From: Paeniglutamicibacter antarcticus
GTDB taxonomy: Bacteria > Actinomycetota > Actinomycetes > Actinomycetales > Micrococcaceae
DNA: 64,000 nucleotides
Direction of reading: 5' to 3'
Assembly (NCBI RefSeq): GCF_900010755.1
Contig: NZ_CZJT01000101.1
Span: forward strand, 150,713-214,712
Shown here: piece by piece, positions 47,140 through 56,140 of the stretch
Layout: every line of letters starts with the position of its first letter
Numbering within the stretch: position 1 is the first letter of the stretch
Position numbers and translations under genes: made by a program
Notes under the pieces: model-generated
The model's database searches: none
The model's input: only the letters and a program-made list of their open reading frames with translations
Told to the model about the DNA's origin: nothing

Positions 47140-48624
47140 ATGAGCAATAACAGTTCCACGCCCCACCTCGAGCGAGGGCTCTCCAACCGCCACATCCAAC
47201 TGATCGCGATCGGCGGGGCCATTGGCACCGGCCTGTTCATGGGCTCTGGCAAGACCATCTCGGTCGCCGGACCATCAGTGATCTTCGTGTACATGATCAT
47301 CGGCTTCATGCTCTTCTTCGTGATGCGGGCGATGGGCGAGTTGCTGCTGAGCAACACCAACTACAAGAACTTCTCCGACTTCGCCGGGGACATTCTTGGC
47401 CCATGGGCGGCATTCTTCACGGGCTGGACCTACTGGTTCTGTTGGGTGGTTACCGGTATTGCCGACGTCGTGGCGATTTCCCACTATGTGGCGTACTGGT
47501 GGAAGGACATGCCGCTGTGGATCCCTGCCGTGGCCTGCATCCTGTTGCTGGTGGCGCTTAACCTGCCGAGCGTGAAGAACTTCGGCGAAACCGAGTTCTG
47601 GTTCGCGTTGGTCAAGATCGTCGCTATCGGCGCACTGATTGTCATTGGCCTGGTCATGGTCATCACGGGCTTCGAACACAACGGCGTCACTGCCTCCTTC
47701 TCGAACCTCTGGAACGATGGCGGGATGTTCCCGACGGGCTTTATGGGCTTTGTTGCCGGCTTCCAGATCGCGGTGTTCGCGTTCGTCGGCATCGAGCTGG
47801 TTGGCACCACCGCCGCCGAGACGAAGGACCCTGAAAAGACATTGCCGCGCGCGATCAACTCCATCCCGATCCGCATCCTGTTCTTCTACGTCGGCGCATT
47901 GGTCATCCTCATGGCGGTCCAGCCATGGAACCTGTTCAGCGCAGAGGAATCGCCGTTCGTGGCCATGTTCGCCCTGGCCGGCCTGGCGGGCGCCGCCGGG
48001 ATCGTGAATTTCGTGGTGCTCACCTCAGCCACTTCCAGTGCAAACTCCGGAATCTACTCGACGTCCCGCATGGTCCACGGGCTGGCCGAGGACGGCGACG
48101 CCCCCAAGGCCTTCGCCAAGCTCTCCCGGACCAAGGTTCCGCGCAACGCGCTGCTGTTCTCCTGCATGTTCCTGCTGGCCGGCGTCGCCCTGCTCTACGC
48201 AGAAGGTTCGGTGGCAGAGGCCTTCACCTTGGTCACCACGGTCTCCGCGCTGTGCTTCATGTTCGTGTGGTCCATCATCATGATCAGCTACATCGTCTAC
48301 CGCCGCCGCCGCCCGCAGCTGCACGCGGACAGCAAGTTCAAGATGCCCGGCGGAACGTTCATGCCTTATGTGGTGCTGGCATTCTTCGGCTTCATCATCT
48401 GGGCACTGACCACCCAGGCCGACACCTTGATGGCCCTGGTCTTCACCCCGATCTGGTTCGTCGCACTGGGCATCGGTTACCTGCTGCTTCGCCGCAACCC
48501 GCAGCACGCCGCGCTGCGTGCCGTGCACGAGGCAAAAATCATCGAGGAGCACAAGAACGCTGCGTTGTTCAACGCCGGCCACCGCGTTGAAGAGTCGAAG
48601 CTCCCTCAGGAAAACTATAAATAG
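47140..48624 (+). CDS. cycA: D-serine/D-alanine/glycine:proton symporter
   Basis: A 494-residue APC-family permease very similar to E. coli CycA, which imports glycine, D-serine and D-alanine with protons. Shared blocks are LSNRHIQLIAIGGAIGTGLF, FVYMIIGFMLFFVMRAMGEL, GWTYWFCWVVTGIADVVAI, FVGIELVGTTAAETKDPEK and RAINSIPIRI. Twelve hydrophobic segments are present. The ATG at 47140 has AAGG 7 nt upstream; the frame is open further up but that region is the riboswitch leader. A tandem glycine riboswitch and a CRP-type site precede it, so expression probably answers both glycine and cAMP or carbon state. Confidence 0.95.
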   Translation: MSNNSSTPHLERGLSNRHIQLIAIGGAIGTGLFMGSGKTISVAGPSVIFVYMIIGFMLFFVMRAMGELLLSNTNYKNFSDFAGDILGPWAAFFTGWTYWFCWVVTGIADVVAISHYVAYWWKDMPLWIPAVACILLLVALNLPSVKNFGETEFWFALVKIVAIGALIVIGLVMVITGFEHNGVTASFSNLWNDGGMFPTGFMGFVAGFQIAVFAFVGIELVGTTAAETKDPEKTLPRAINSIPIRILFFYVGALVILMAVQPWNLFSAEESPFVAMFALAGLAGAAGIVNFVVLTSATSSANSGIYSTSRMVHGLAEDGDAPKAFAKLSRTKVPRNALLFSCMFLLAGVALLYAEGSVAEAFTLVTTVSALCFMFVWSIIMISYIVYRRRRPQLHADSKFKMPGGTFMPYVVLAFFGFIIWALTTQADTLMALVFTPIWFVALGIGYLLLRRNPQHAALRAVHEAKIIEEHKNAALFNAGHRVEESKLPQENYK

Positions 48625-48645
48625 CGACTGACGCCCTCCAGGCGG

Positions 48646-48692
48646 AACGCGGCGCTGGAAGCCATGCCCATGGCTACCAGCGCCGCGTTTCT
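48646..48692 (+). terminator. Terminator of cycA
   Basis: Outer stem AACGCGGCGCTGG/CCAGCGCCGCGTT and inner stem AGCCATG/CATGGCT form a very stable hairpin 21 bp after the stop, followed by TCTGGTTG. Confidence 0.85.
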
Positions 48693-49165
48693 GGTTGAAC
48701 GGCGGGCCGGCCAGCGGGCTGGCAAAATTGCTGGCCACTCAAGGCCCAGAGAATCGGCCCGGGAAACGTCGAATGGTGCGGCGGGGCCAACGTGGCCTTC
48801 TGGCTCCCGCGGATCCGCCGCGGCATCGGTTACCCGGCCATCCTCGCGGTAAAGCAAATGCCCGGTTCCCGGGCCAGGGATCCGGGCGCCGATCCATGAA
48901 GGGTAGCTGGGTCCATCCTGGAGGTGTTTCCCAAGGTTTTTCCGTGTTGGAGAGAATGTTCTTCATGGTCGGCACCGGCCCTTCATGCGGTACCTCAATG
49001 CTGGACTTACGGGCGGAAACGGAGCGTTGAATCCGGCTGGAAGTTTTGGGCCGGAGTCGGCGGTACGCGACATCTTTCCCGAAAAACGCATATAGTGCAC
49101 TTCCAACTACAAAAAGTGGTGTCACATCGTGGAAAGTAATTCACTTCTTCACGTACTCTGAAAAA
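48693..49165 (+). promoter_or_regulatory. Region upstream of RamB-like gene
   Basis: A 473-bp stretch with no convincing gene. The last ~90 bp hold possible control sequences: AGTGCACTTCC, two copies of AAAAAGTG (about 49113 and 49160) and TACTCT, which ends 8 nt before the GTG at 49166 and could be a -10 element for a leaderless start. Confidence 0.4.
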
Positions 49166-50665
49166 GTGATCACCCCCACATGGAACCGCCCCGCAGGGTC
49201 GCAGAAAGCCGTCCTGTCGGTCGAGGACGCCGAAGAACTGGACGTCATTTCCCTAGGGCGCCGGATTCGCCACCTGCGCAAGGCCAAATCCATGACCCTG
49301 GACGACCTTTCCGAGGCTGTCGGAACGGCACCCAGCCAGCTGTCCTTGATGGAGAACGGCAAGCGCGAACCCAAGCTCAGCATGCTCAAGGCGCTGGCCG
49401 GCATCTTCGGGGTCGGACTCGATGAACTGCTTGGGTCCGAACCGCCAACCAAGCGCGCAGCGCTGGAGATCGAACTTGAACGCGCCCAGCGCGGGCCCCT
49501 TTACCAGTCGCTCGGACTGCCCAAGGTACGCATTTCCTCGCGGCTGCCCATGGACGTGCTCGAGTCCTTGGTCGGGCTGCAGGGGGAACTTGAGCGACGG
49601 CTCAACGAGCAATCGGCAACGCCCGAGGAAGCGCGCCGGGCCAATGTTGAACTGCGCGGGGAAATGCGCGAGCGCAACAACTACTACCCGGAGATCGAAA
49701 AGGAAGCGGCCAAGGTGCTCAAGGCCATCGGCCACACGTCCGGCCCGCTGTCGCACCACCAGATCGCCGATATCGCCACGCACTTGGGCTTCTCGCTGCA
49801 CAACGTCGCGGACCTGCCGCACTCCACGCGGTCGGTGACAGACCTCAAGAATATGCGCGTCTACCTGACCCAGTCCCAGCGCTCGGAACATTCAACGCGT
49901 TCGGTGCTGCTGCAGGCCTTTGGCCACCACATCCTGGGCCATGCGCCGCCGCAGGATTACTCCGATTTCCTGCGCCAGCGCGTGGCAACCAACTACTTCG
50001 CGGCGTCACTGATGATGCCGGAAAAGGCAACTGTCGATTTCCTGCACAAGGCAAAGAACGCCCGTGAGCTGGCGGTTGAGGACATTCGTGATGCCTTTGC
50101 CGTTTCCTATGAAACCGCAGCGCACCGCTTCACCAACCTGGCCACCGAACACCTGGGCATTTCGGTGCACTTCCAGAAGGTCCACGAATCGGGCATCATC
50201 CACAAGGCCTACGAAAATGATGGCGTCAATTTTCCCATGGACCATATCGGTGCCATCGAGGGACAGTCAGTGTGCCGGTATTGGACCAGTCGCGAGGTCT
50301 TTGACGTAGCCGACCAGTTCAGCGCCTACAACCAGTACACGGATACCACCGCCGGCACCTTCTGGTGCACCGCGCGCACCGAGCGCTCGACGACCGGAAA
50401 GTTCTCACTGAGCATCGGGGTTCCCTACGTCCATGTGAAATGGTTCCGCGGGCGGGACACCACCGAACGTTCGACCTCGACGTGCCCGGATGAATCATGC
50501 TGCCGGCGTCCGCCGTTGGACCTGCAGAAAGAGTGGGCCGGCTATGCCTGGCCGAGCGCCAGGGCGCAAACGCACTTGCTTGCGGCCATGCCGCAGGGCG
50601 CCTTCCCGGGCGTGGATGAGACCGAGGTGTATTCGTTCCTGTCTCAGCACTCGCAAGACAAGTAG
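49166..50665 (+). CDS. RamB-like XRE-family regulator (short-chain fatty acid metabolism type)
   Basis: A 499-residue regulator. An XRE helix-turn-helix at ~30-85 (LGRRIRHLRKAKSMTLDDLSEAVG...QLSLMENGKREPKLSML) is followed by an ImmA/IrrE-like domain at ~240-350 (FGHHILGH, a degenerate HExxH; AASLMMP) and a C-terminal DUF2083-like region with several Cys (CRYW, FWCTA, CPDESCC). This is the architecture of RamB, which controls aceA, aceB and acetate genes in Corynebacterium. Being 4 kb from aceA/aceB here supports the same role. The GTG at 49166 is chosen because upstream codons cross promoter-like sequence. Confidence 0.88.
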   Translation: MITPTWNRPAGSQKAVLSVEDAEELDVISLGRRIRHLRKAKSMTLDDLSEAVGTAPSQLSLMENGKREPKLSMLKALAGIFGVGLDELLGSEPPTKRAALEIELERAQRGPLYQSLGLPKVRISSRLPMDVLESLVGLQGELERRLNEQSATPEEARRANVELRGEMRERNNYYPEIEKEAAKVLKAIGHTSGPLSHHQIADIATHLGFSLHNVADLPHSTRSVTDLKNMRVYLTQSQRSEHSTRSVLLQAFGHHILGHAPPQDYSDFLRQRVATNYFAASLMMPEKATVDFLHKAKNARELAVEDIRDAFAVSYETAAHRFTNLATEHLGISVHFQKVHESGIIHKAYENDGVNFPMDHIGAIEGQSVCRYWTSREVFDVADQFSAYNQYTDTTAGTFWCTARTERSTTGKFSLSIGVPYVHVKWFRGRDTTERSTSTCPDESCCRRPPLDLQKEWAGYAWPSARAQTHLLAAMPQGAFPGVDETEVYSFLSQHSQDK

Positions 50666-50781
50666 CTCCACCCGTCACCACTCAGTGGCGGTTCCCTTGG
50701 CGAAGCCACTGGGAAAAATGCCAGCGGCGTCCGTTGCGCCGGTATAACAAGTCGGCGGTGAAGGTTCGGCGGTCCCTGACG

Positions 50782-51678
50782 CTATTCGGCCAGGTCCAAG
50801 GCGTGTACCACTTCAGCAACGCGAGCTCGCTGGCTTCCGGTCAGCCCTTGGATCGGCAAGGGAAGGCTCTTGTGCTGCGCGAGGCCGAGGTGTTCCGCGA
50901 TGGCTGCCACGACGCGCAGGCTGCCTCCGAACTCTGTGAACAAATTCCATAGTGGTGCCAGCCGTTGGGACTCGGCAGTCGCTGCATCCGCGCGCCCTTC
51001 TTGCGCGGGACGCGCAATGCCCAGGGCCAGACGCGGCAGCGTGCCGCCGACCACCGAGTACCAGGCGTCGCATCCAGCGTTCAGCCCGATTGCGGCGAAG
51101 GCGTCGCCCGAGACCCCGATGGTGACATGTTCGGGTACCACCGCACGGATTGCCTGAACATGCTCCTGGGCTTTGGCCGGATCCGCGGGGACGCCGGGGA
51201 TCTTGATCGAGGCGATGCCGCGCAGCTGTGCGATGCGCTCGTATAGCTCGCCGGTGAAGGTGAAGTGCGTGGTCCCAGGGTTGTCGTAGACGATGACCGG
51301 AAGCTCCGTGTGTTCCGTGACCGTTCGATAGAGCTCGAATACATCATCCGGGGTGAGTGCTTGGTAAGTCATGGGTGCCACCAGCACGGCTGCAGCACCG
51401 GCCCGTTCAGCCTCTTTGATGTTCACCAGCACCTGGGAGGTGCGCAGCGCACTGACCCCAATGAACACCGGGGTGTCATCGGCATGCTCGACCGCAAGGC
51501 GGGTCACCCTTGCCCGTTCCGCACCCGTGAGGTACGCGTAGGAACCCGTGGAGCCGAGGGCGGTGATCGAGTCGGTGCCCGAGGCGGCGAGCCGTGCCAT
51601 GATCCGGATGAACGATGGCTCGTCCACGGCATCGTGTGCCATGGGGGTCAGGGGGAATGAACTAAGTCCTGTGAACAT
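50782..51678 (-). CDS. Dihydrodipicolinate synthase/NAL-family aldolase
   Basis: A 298-residue TIM-barrel lyase. It has GSTGSYAYL in place of the GTTGE motif of true DapA, YDNPGT with the catalytic Tyr, and the Schiff-base lysine K159 in IASIKIPGVP. The changed GTTGE motif argues against lysine synthesis; the family also contains aldolases and dehydratases of sugar acids and hydroxyproline. The ATG at 51678 has GGAG 8 nt upstream. It follows the B3/4 and XRE-cupin genes on the same strand (158-bp gap) and may belong with them. Confidence 0.88.
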   Translation of the reverse strand: MFTGLSSFPLTPMAHDAVDEPSFIRIMARLAASGTDSITALGSTGSYAYLTGAERARVTRLAVEHADDTPVFIGVSALRTSQVLVNIKEAERAGAAAVLVAPMTYQALTPDDVFELYRTVTEHTELPVIVYDNPGTTHFTFTGELYERIAQLRGIASIKIPGVPADPAKAQEHVQAIRAVVPEHVTIGVSGDAFAAIGLNAGCDAWYSVVGGTLPRLALGIARPAQEGRADAATAESQRLAPLWNLFTEFGGSLRVVAAIAEHLGLAQHKSLPLPIQGLTGSQRARVAEVVHALDLAE

Positions 51679-51836
51679 GCGAATTACTCCTTCGTTGGTA
51701 CGCGTTCGAAATTGAATGAGGGCACCGCGCCAACGGAGTGCACCCCCCTGCCATGACAACACGGAATTTTTCAAGTGATTCCCCGTACCTGCGTTCGCAA
51801 GCGTCCGCGGCGGCAGCGGTGCAGGGCAGTGTTCGG

Positions 51837-52571
51837 TCAGGGTGTCCTGTCTCCGGGTGCGGCAACCAGCCGCTGGGACACCGTGATGCCTGGGCGGGTG
51901 AGCGTCAGGGCAGCGGCCAGTTGGGCGGCTGCCGCGTCCAAGGCCTCATTTGTCATCGGGTGCAAGGCGTCGAAAATGAAGAAAGCGGTTTTGGTCTGGT
52001 CGGTAAGCCCCGTGCGGGGTCCCTGTCGCCAGTTCCAGCGGCGGCAGGTCACCGAGTGGTCATCGCGCCAGATGATTTCCCCAGCGCTGGGGTGTTCAAC
52101 GACCGGTGCGTGGTTGGCGAATGCCTCAAAATCCTCGTCGCCGGTGGCCCGCATGAGCCGGGCAGGACCCTGGTACAAGGCGAGGTCTTCCCCTCCGATC
52201 GGCACCTGGTGCAACACGGAGATGGCGTTGTAGATGTCGGTGAGTGCGTTCACGCGGGGGAGCTGTTCTGCTGCTCGTCGGGTCAGCGCTTCGAGGCTGT
52301 TTCTCGTGCGTTGTGGCTTGGCACCAAACGCCCGGTAGGCTTCGCGCCAGGCCACGATGTGCGGCAGTTCTTCCGCGGCGCAGCCGGCCAGGAGTTTGCG
52401 TGCGTGCGCTTCGGCGGCGTCGACCAATTCGTTGCTGGCAGGGTTGCTCGGTGCGGCTTCGAATCCGTCGATGACCAGCAGCAGTGCCCGGTAATCGGGG
52501 CGCAGCTCAAACACCGCAGGTTCGATGCTTGCGGAGCTCAGGAAGTGTTCGTGTGAATCGTTGTTAGGCAT
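51837..52571 (-). CDS. Stand-alone B3/B4 domain protein
   Basis: A 244-residue protein with the B3/4 fold of the PheRS beta subunit: YRALLLVIDGF near the N-terminus, LPHIVAWREAYRAFGAKPQRTRNSLEAL, VNALTDIYNAISVLHQVPIGGEDL and TGLTDQTKTAFFIFDAL. Free B3/4 proteins are thought to act on wrongly charged tRNA or amino acids, but this one is uncharacterised. The ATG at 52571 has GGAG 7 nt upstream and overlaps the end of the XRE-cupin regulator gene by 8 bp, so the two form an operon. Confidence 0.85.
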   Translation of the reverse strand: MPNNDSHEHFLSSASIEPAVFELRPDYRALLLVIDGFEAAPSNPASNELVDAAEAHARKLLAGCAAEELPHIVAWREAYRAFGAKPQRTRNSLEALTRRAAEQLPRVNALTDIYNAISVLHQVPIGGEDLALYQGPARLMRATGDEDFEAFANHAPVVEHPSAGEIIWRDDHSVTCRRWNWRQGPRTGLTDQTKTAFFIFDALHPMTNEALDAAAAQLAAALTLTRPGITVSQRLVAAPGDRTP

Positions 52572-53169
52572 GTGGGGTCTCCGTTCGGTGTGCCGTGCCG
52601 ACCGCGGGTTCAAAGACCGTGAGGGTGAAACGCGCCGGCTGCGTTGTTGGGTTGAGGTAGGCGTGGGGTTCATCGCCGGGGAATGAGATTGCGTCTCCCT
52701 GGGCGAGCAGAAATGTTTGGGTGCCGACTTTGATGGTGACTTCACCGGCGAGGATTTGGAGTAGCTCTTGGGTACCTTCGGTGTGTGCGTCGCTCGAGTG
52801 TTCTTCGCCCGGCATCAGCGTCCAATCCCACAGCTCAACAACGTCGGGGGAGCGGGTTCCCGCCACCAGCAGGCCACGGCCGCCACGCTCGCCGGTCCAC
52901 AACGCAGCACCCTCGCCGCTGCGGGTCAGTTTCACTGGCTTGGCCGTCGGGGGCTCCACCAGTGCGGGAAGACCAACACCGAGAGCATCGCTGAGCCGCA
53001 GGAGCGTCCCCACGCTCGGGTTGGCTGTGCCCTGCTCGACGTTGACCACCATGCGCCGGCTCACCCCGGCATGGGTTGCGAGTTGGTCCAGCGTCCACTG
53101 GCGCGACTGCCGCTCTTGTTTGACCCGCGCGCCAATGGTGCGCGCCAGCAATTCCGTGTCTACATCCAT
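52564..53169 (-). CDS. XRE-cupin transcriptional regulator
   Basis: A 201-residue regulator with an N-terminal helix-turn-helix at ~15-70 (WTLDQLATHAGVSRRMVVNVEQGTANPSVGTLLRLSDALGV) and a C-terminal cupin at ~110-190 (GEEHSSDAHTEGTQELL, GDAISFPGDEPHAY). Cupins of this kind sense small ligands. The ATG at 53169 is preferred: a GTG at 53187 would place the palindromic operator and the TATGAT -10 element inside the coding region. With TATGAT ending 6 nt before the ATG the message is probably leaderless. Confidence 0.9.
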   Translation of the reverse strand: MDVDTELLARTIGARVKQERQSRQWTLDQLATHAGVSRRMVVNVEQGTANPSVGTLLRLSDALGVGLPALVEPPTAKPVKLTRSGEGAALWTGERGGRGLLVAGTRSPDVVELWDWTLMPGEEHSSDAHTEGTQELLQILAGEVTIKVGTQTFLLAQGDAISFPGDEPHAYLNPTTQPARFTLTVFEPAVGTAHRTETPHA

Positions 53170-53182
53170 GAATGCATCATAC

Positions 53183-53197
53183 TGCACTAATAGTGCA
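53183..53197 (-). promoter_or_regulatory. Palindromic operator of the XRE-cupin operon
   Basis: TGCACTAATAGTGCA is a perfect palindrome (7-bp arms, 1-bp centre) directly upstream of TATGAT, the likely -10 element of the regulator gene. Binding there would block the promoter, so autoregulation is likely. Confidence 0.7.
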
Positions 53198-53354
53198 TCA
53201 AAAAAGTTGTGCGAGCGCGAAAGCAGTGCCTACGTCCCAAAGTGGGTTGGCGTTGCCTTCGGCGGCGGAAGCGTTCCGCGCTGGCGTCGGGGATCCCGCG
53301 CCAGGATCGAACGGGGGTGTGCCGTGGACAGATGCTGGGCCTTTCCAGCGTTGT

Positions 53355-54676
53355 TCATTTTTCTTCTGGCGGTGGCGTCGCCGCACCGGGTTGGCCATTG
53401 CGCAATTGTTCCCAATAGCGGAGGCGTTCTCTGATGGTTCTCTCGTACCCGAGCGTGGTGGGTTCGTAGAACGTCTCCCGGGCCAAGCCGTCGGGGAAGT
53501 AGTTGGCGCCGGAGAACCCGGTGTCGGTGTCGGGGTCGTATTGGTAGTCCTTGCCGTAGCCGAGGTCCTTCATCAGGCGGGTCGGCGCGTTGAGGATATG
53601 CGCAGGTGGCATCAGGGATCCGGTGCGTCTCGCGGCAGCCGACGCCTTGGTGAACCCACGGTAGACGCCGATGGACTTGGGTGCGGTGGCCAGGTAGATG
53701 ACGGCTTGGGCGATGGCGAGTTCTCCCTCGGGTGAGCCCAGGCGTTCATAGACATCCCAGGCCGCCAGGGCCTGTTGGACGGCGTGCGGGTCCGCCATGC
53801 CGATGTCTTCGGTGGCAAACCGGGTGATGCGGCGGGCGATGAAGAAGGGGTCTTCGCCGCCGTCGAGCATCCGCGCCAACCAGTACAGGGCCGCGTCGGG
53901 GTCCGAACCGCGCATCGATTTGTGGAGCGCGGAAATGTGGTTGTAGTGGCCTTCCTGCGATTTGTCGTACAGCGGAGCACGTTTTTGCACGGCGGCGGCC
54001 AGGGCTGTCGGGTCCACGGGGGCGGGCAGGGCGTGCACCTGTTCGATCATGTTCAGCAGGTACCGGCCATCGCCGTCGGCCATCGCAATCAGCGCCTCGC
54101 GTGCCTCAGCGGTCAGTGGCAGCGGCCGGGCGATGAGTGCCTCGGCGCGGGTGATGAGGCACTCATCGCCGCGTCGTCCAGGCGCCGCAGCACGAAAACC
54201 TGGCAGCGGGAGAGCAGTGCGCCGTTGAGTTCGAAGCTGGGGTTCTCCGTGGTCGCGCCGACGAGGACGACGGTGCCGTCTTCGACATAGGGCAAGAACG
54301 AGTCTTGCTGGGCGCGGTTGAAACGGTGGATCTCGTCGACGAACAGCAGCGTGCCCTGACCGACCTCACGCCGACGCTGCGCGAGCGCGAACACCTTGCG
54401 AAGGTCCGCGATGCCGGAGAAGGTGGCAGAGAGCTGTTCGAACGCGAGGTTGGTAGCCTGGGCCAGGAGCCTGGCGATAGTGGTCTTCCCGCACCCGGGA
54501 GGTCCCCACAGCACCATCGATACAAGTCTTTGGGCGTCGACCATGCGCCCAATTGGCGCTTGGTCCCCGAGAACATGGTCCTGCCCGAGGACCTCGTGAA
54601 GGGTGCGTGGTCGGAGCCGGTCGGCCAGCGGTCTCGAGGCGTCATCCACCTCGAACAGCGATGGTGTCTGGCTCAC
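53355..54676 (-). pseudogene. rarA: RarA/MgsA replication-associated recombination ATPase, frameshifted
   Basis: Two adjacent frames together encode a normal RarA. The first (54676 to 54113) has PLADRLRPRTLHEVLGQDHV, Walker A WGPPGCGKTT, DEIHRFNRAQQD and ENPSFELNGALLSR. The second (in frame from about 54163 to 53355) has HYNHISALHKSMRGSDPDAALYW, RFATEDIGMADP and YRGFTKAS. Restoring one G after the ATG codon at 54166-54164 joins them as DDAAMECLITRAEAL. RarA acts at stalled forks. The GTG at 54676 overlaps the upstream YjbR stop. A sequencing error is possible. Confidence 0.85.
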
Positions 54677-55032
54677 GATTGCCGCTTCCGCGGGTTCTCG
54701 TTGGCGAGGTGATAGGAATCGTGCACCAGGTCTGCGATCAGCTGCGTGGTGATCCCGTCGCCGGCCCCGACGGAGATCCAATGCTGCTTGTTAAAGTACC
54801 GGCCATTGGTGACCGCGTCGATGTCACAGCGGAGCGCGTCACCGTGGTGCGGGTCGACCTTCACGGTGATGATCTGCAAGTTCGGGTCATCCTCGGTGAC
54901 AATCAGGAATACCTTCCCATGCACTTTCCAGACTTCAAGATGCACAGTGAACGGGTATCCACGGGTGGCGTCGCGGAGGGATAGCGCGGTATCGCGGGCA
55001 TGTCGCTGCAACTGCTCGCCCGAAAGTGTCAC
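54673..55032 (-). CDS. MmcQ/YjbR family protein
   Basis: A 119-residue protein of the YjbR fold (similar to a double-wing DNA-binding fold): EVWKVHGKVFLIVTEDDP, ITVKVDPHHGDALR, GRYFNKQHWISVGAGDG. The function of the family is unproven. It overlaps the second YjbR gene upstream and the rarA remnant downstream by 4 bp each, so the three are translationally coupled. It shares the order of motifs with its neighbour, suggesting an old duplication. Confidence 0.9.
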   Translation of the reverse strand: MTLSGEQLQRHARDTALSLRDATRGYPFTVHLEVWKVHGKVFLIVTEDDPNLQIITVKVDPHHGDALRCDIDAVTNGRYFNKQHWISVGAGDGITTQLIADLVHDSYHLANENPRKRQS

Positions 55033-55418
55033 AGGCCCCTCCGCTGGCCGAAGGTCTCGGGATCGACGGGGCGTTTCGCGCGAGGAAGGTTCTCGACCAC
55101 AAGCAGGTAGGACTCGGTGACGAGGTCATCGACCAATACCTGTTCCAAGTCCCCGCCCGGATTCATGGTGATCCAGTGCTGCTTGTTCATGTGGTAGCCC
55201 GGCGTGATGTCCTGGTGCTGCTCGCGCAGGGTCTTGCCGTCTTCCGGGTGGGTCTTGACGATCACGATCGGATCGCCGGTCACCTCCGTCATCAACATGA
55301 AGACCTTGCCGCGGACCTTGAATACCTCCCAGTCGGGCCCAAAAGGGTACTGGAGTTCAGCCGCGGGAAGCTCGGCCACGCGGTCGCGGGCGTGCTGCTG
55401 GAGCGTGTCACCGTCCAC
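55029..55418 (-). CDS. MmcQ/YjbR family protein, second copy
   Basis: A 129-residue protein with EVFKVRGKVFMLMTEVTGDP, IVIVKTHPEDGKTLREQ and GYHMNKQHWITMNPGG. The GTG at 55418 has AGGAGG 5 nt upstream, much better than any earlier start in the open frame to 55607. It is the first gene of the YjbR-YjbR-rarA set, with an ATGA overlap to the next gene. Confidence 0.9.
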   Translation of the reverse strand: MDGDTLQQHARDRVAELPAAELQYPFGPDWEVFKVRGKVFMLMTEVTGDPIVIVKTHPEDGKTLREQHQDITPGYHMNKQHWITMNPGGDLEQVLVDDLVTESYLLVVENLPRAKRPVDPETFGQRRGL

Positions 55419-55478
55419 GGTGGCCTCCTGAAATGACTGGTACGAGCATGTCTGGAATGAACAAGGCCATCCTAGTGT

Positions 55479-55965
55479 GTGGACCGCGGTACATACTTTT
55501 TCTACGCTGGGGAGGAGCGGGCGCGGAAGGGTAAACCGAACGACCCGGGGCGCCGGTCCCGCATTCTGCAGGCGACGCTCGAGGTGATCAGGGCCGACGG
55601 GGTGCACGCGGCATGGTATCCGCGTATCGCCTTGCGCGCCGGGGTGCCGTTGGGGTCGGTGACCTAACTATTTCCCCAGCCTCGAGGGCCTCATCGTGAG
55701 CGCCCTGGACACGACCCGCAGCGAACTCGAACCCCGTTACGCGGCCCCGCTGCGCAACGCCCGCACCAGCGCAGACGTCGTCGACGCGCTCGTGGCCGCG
55801 ACGGTCGGCGCGACGAGCCCGAGCCTGCTCGACATTCGTCTCTACGAGGAGATTCGGCATTACTGGGACCACAGCCAGAAGGTGGAAGACGTACTTCGCG
55901 CTGTCGAGGCGGAATCGCTCGCAATGCATCCTCGATTCATCCGAAGCTTTCTGGCTTCTCGGGCA
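55479..55965 (+). pseudogene. Broken TetR-family regulator
   Basis: The N-terminal part (55479-55667) encodes a TetR helix-turn-helix (RSRILQATLEVIRADG, then IALRAGVPLGSVT) and stops at TAA. Removing one A from TAAC at about 55666-55669 restores YYFPSLEGLIVSALDTTRSEL, which continues in the next frame through ~55940. Beyond that the frame runs into unrelated sequence, so the C-terminus is also lost or replaced. The gene appears inactive. Confidence 0.7.
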
Positions 55966-56140
55966 GACCCAGGAAAATGTGGAATGGCTACGGGACAAGT
56001 TCCTCAGCGGAAACTAGTCAGTTGCTTCAATATGTCTGTGCATTGCACGCAGCTCCAGCCGGAAATCCGTAGGCGGAACGGTCTGCGGGACATCCGTTCT
56101 GTCGATCTCGCATGCAAGAACCATACTGCTGTCCCTGGAC

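Noticed and set aside
48739..49125. Minus-strand frame of 128 codons between cycA and the RamB-like gene
   Set aside because: Pro/Arg/Trp-rich composition, no ribosome site and overlap with the likely promoter of the regulator.
50683..50711. Small hairpin CAGTGGC/GCCACTG after the RamB-like gene
   Set aside because: Only 7 bp with a long loop and no T-run; too weak to call a terminator.
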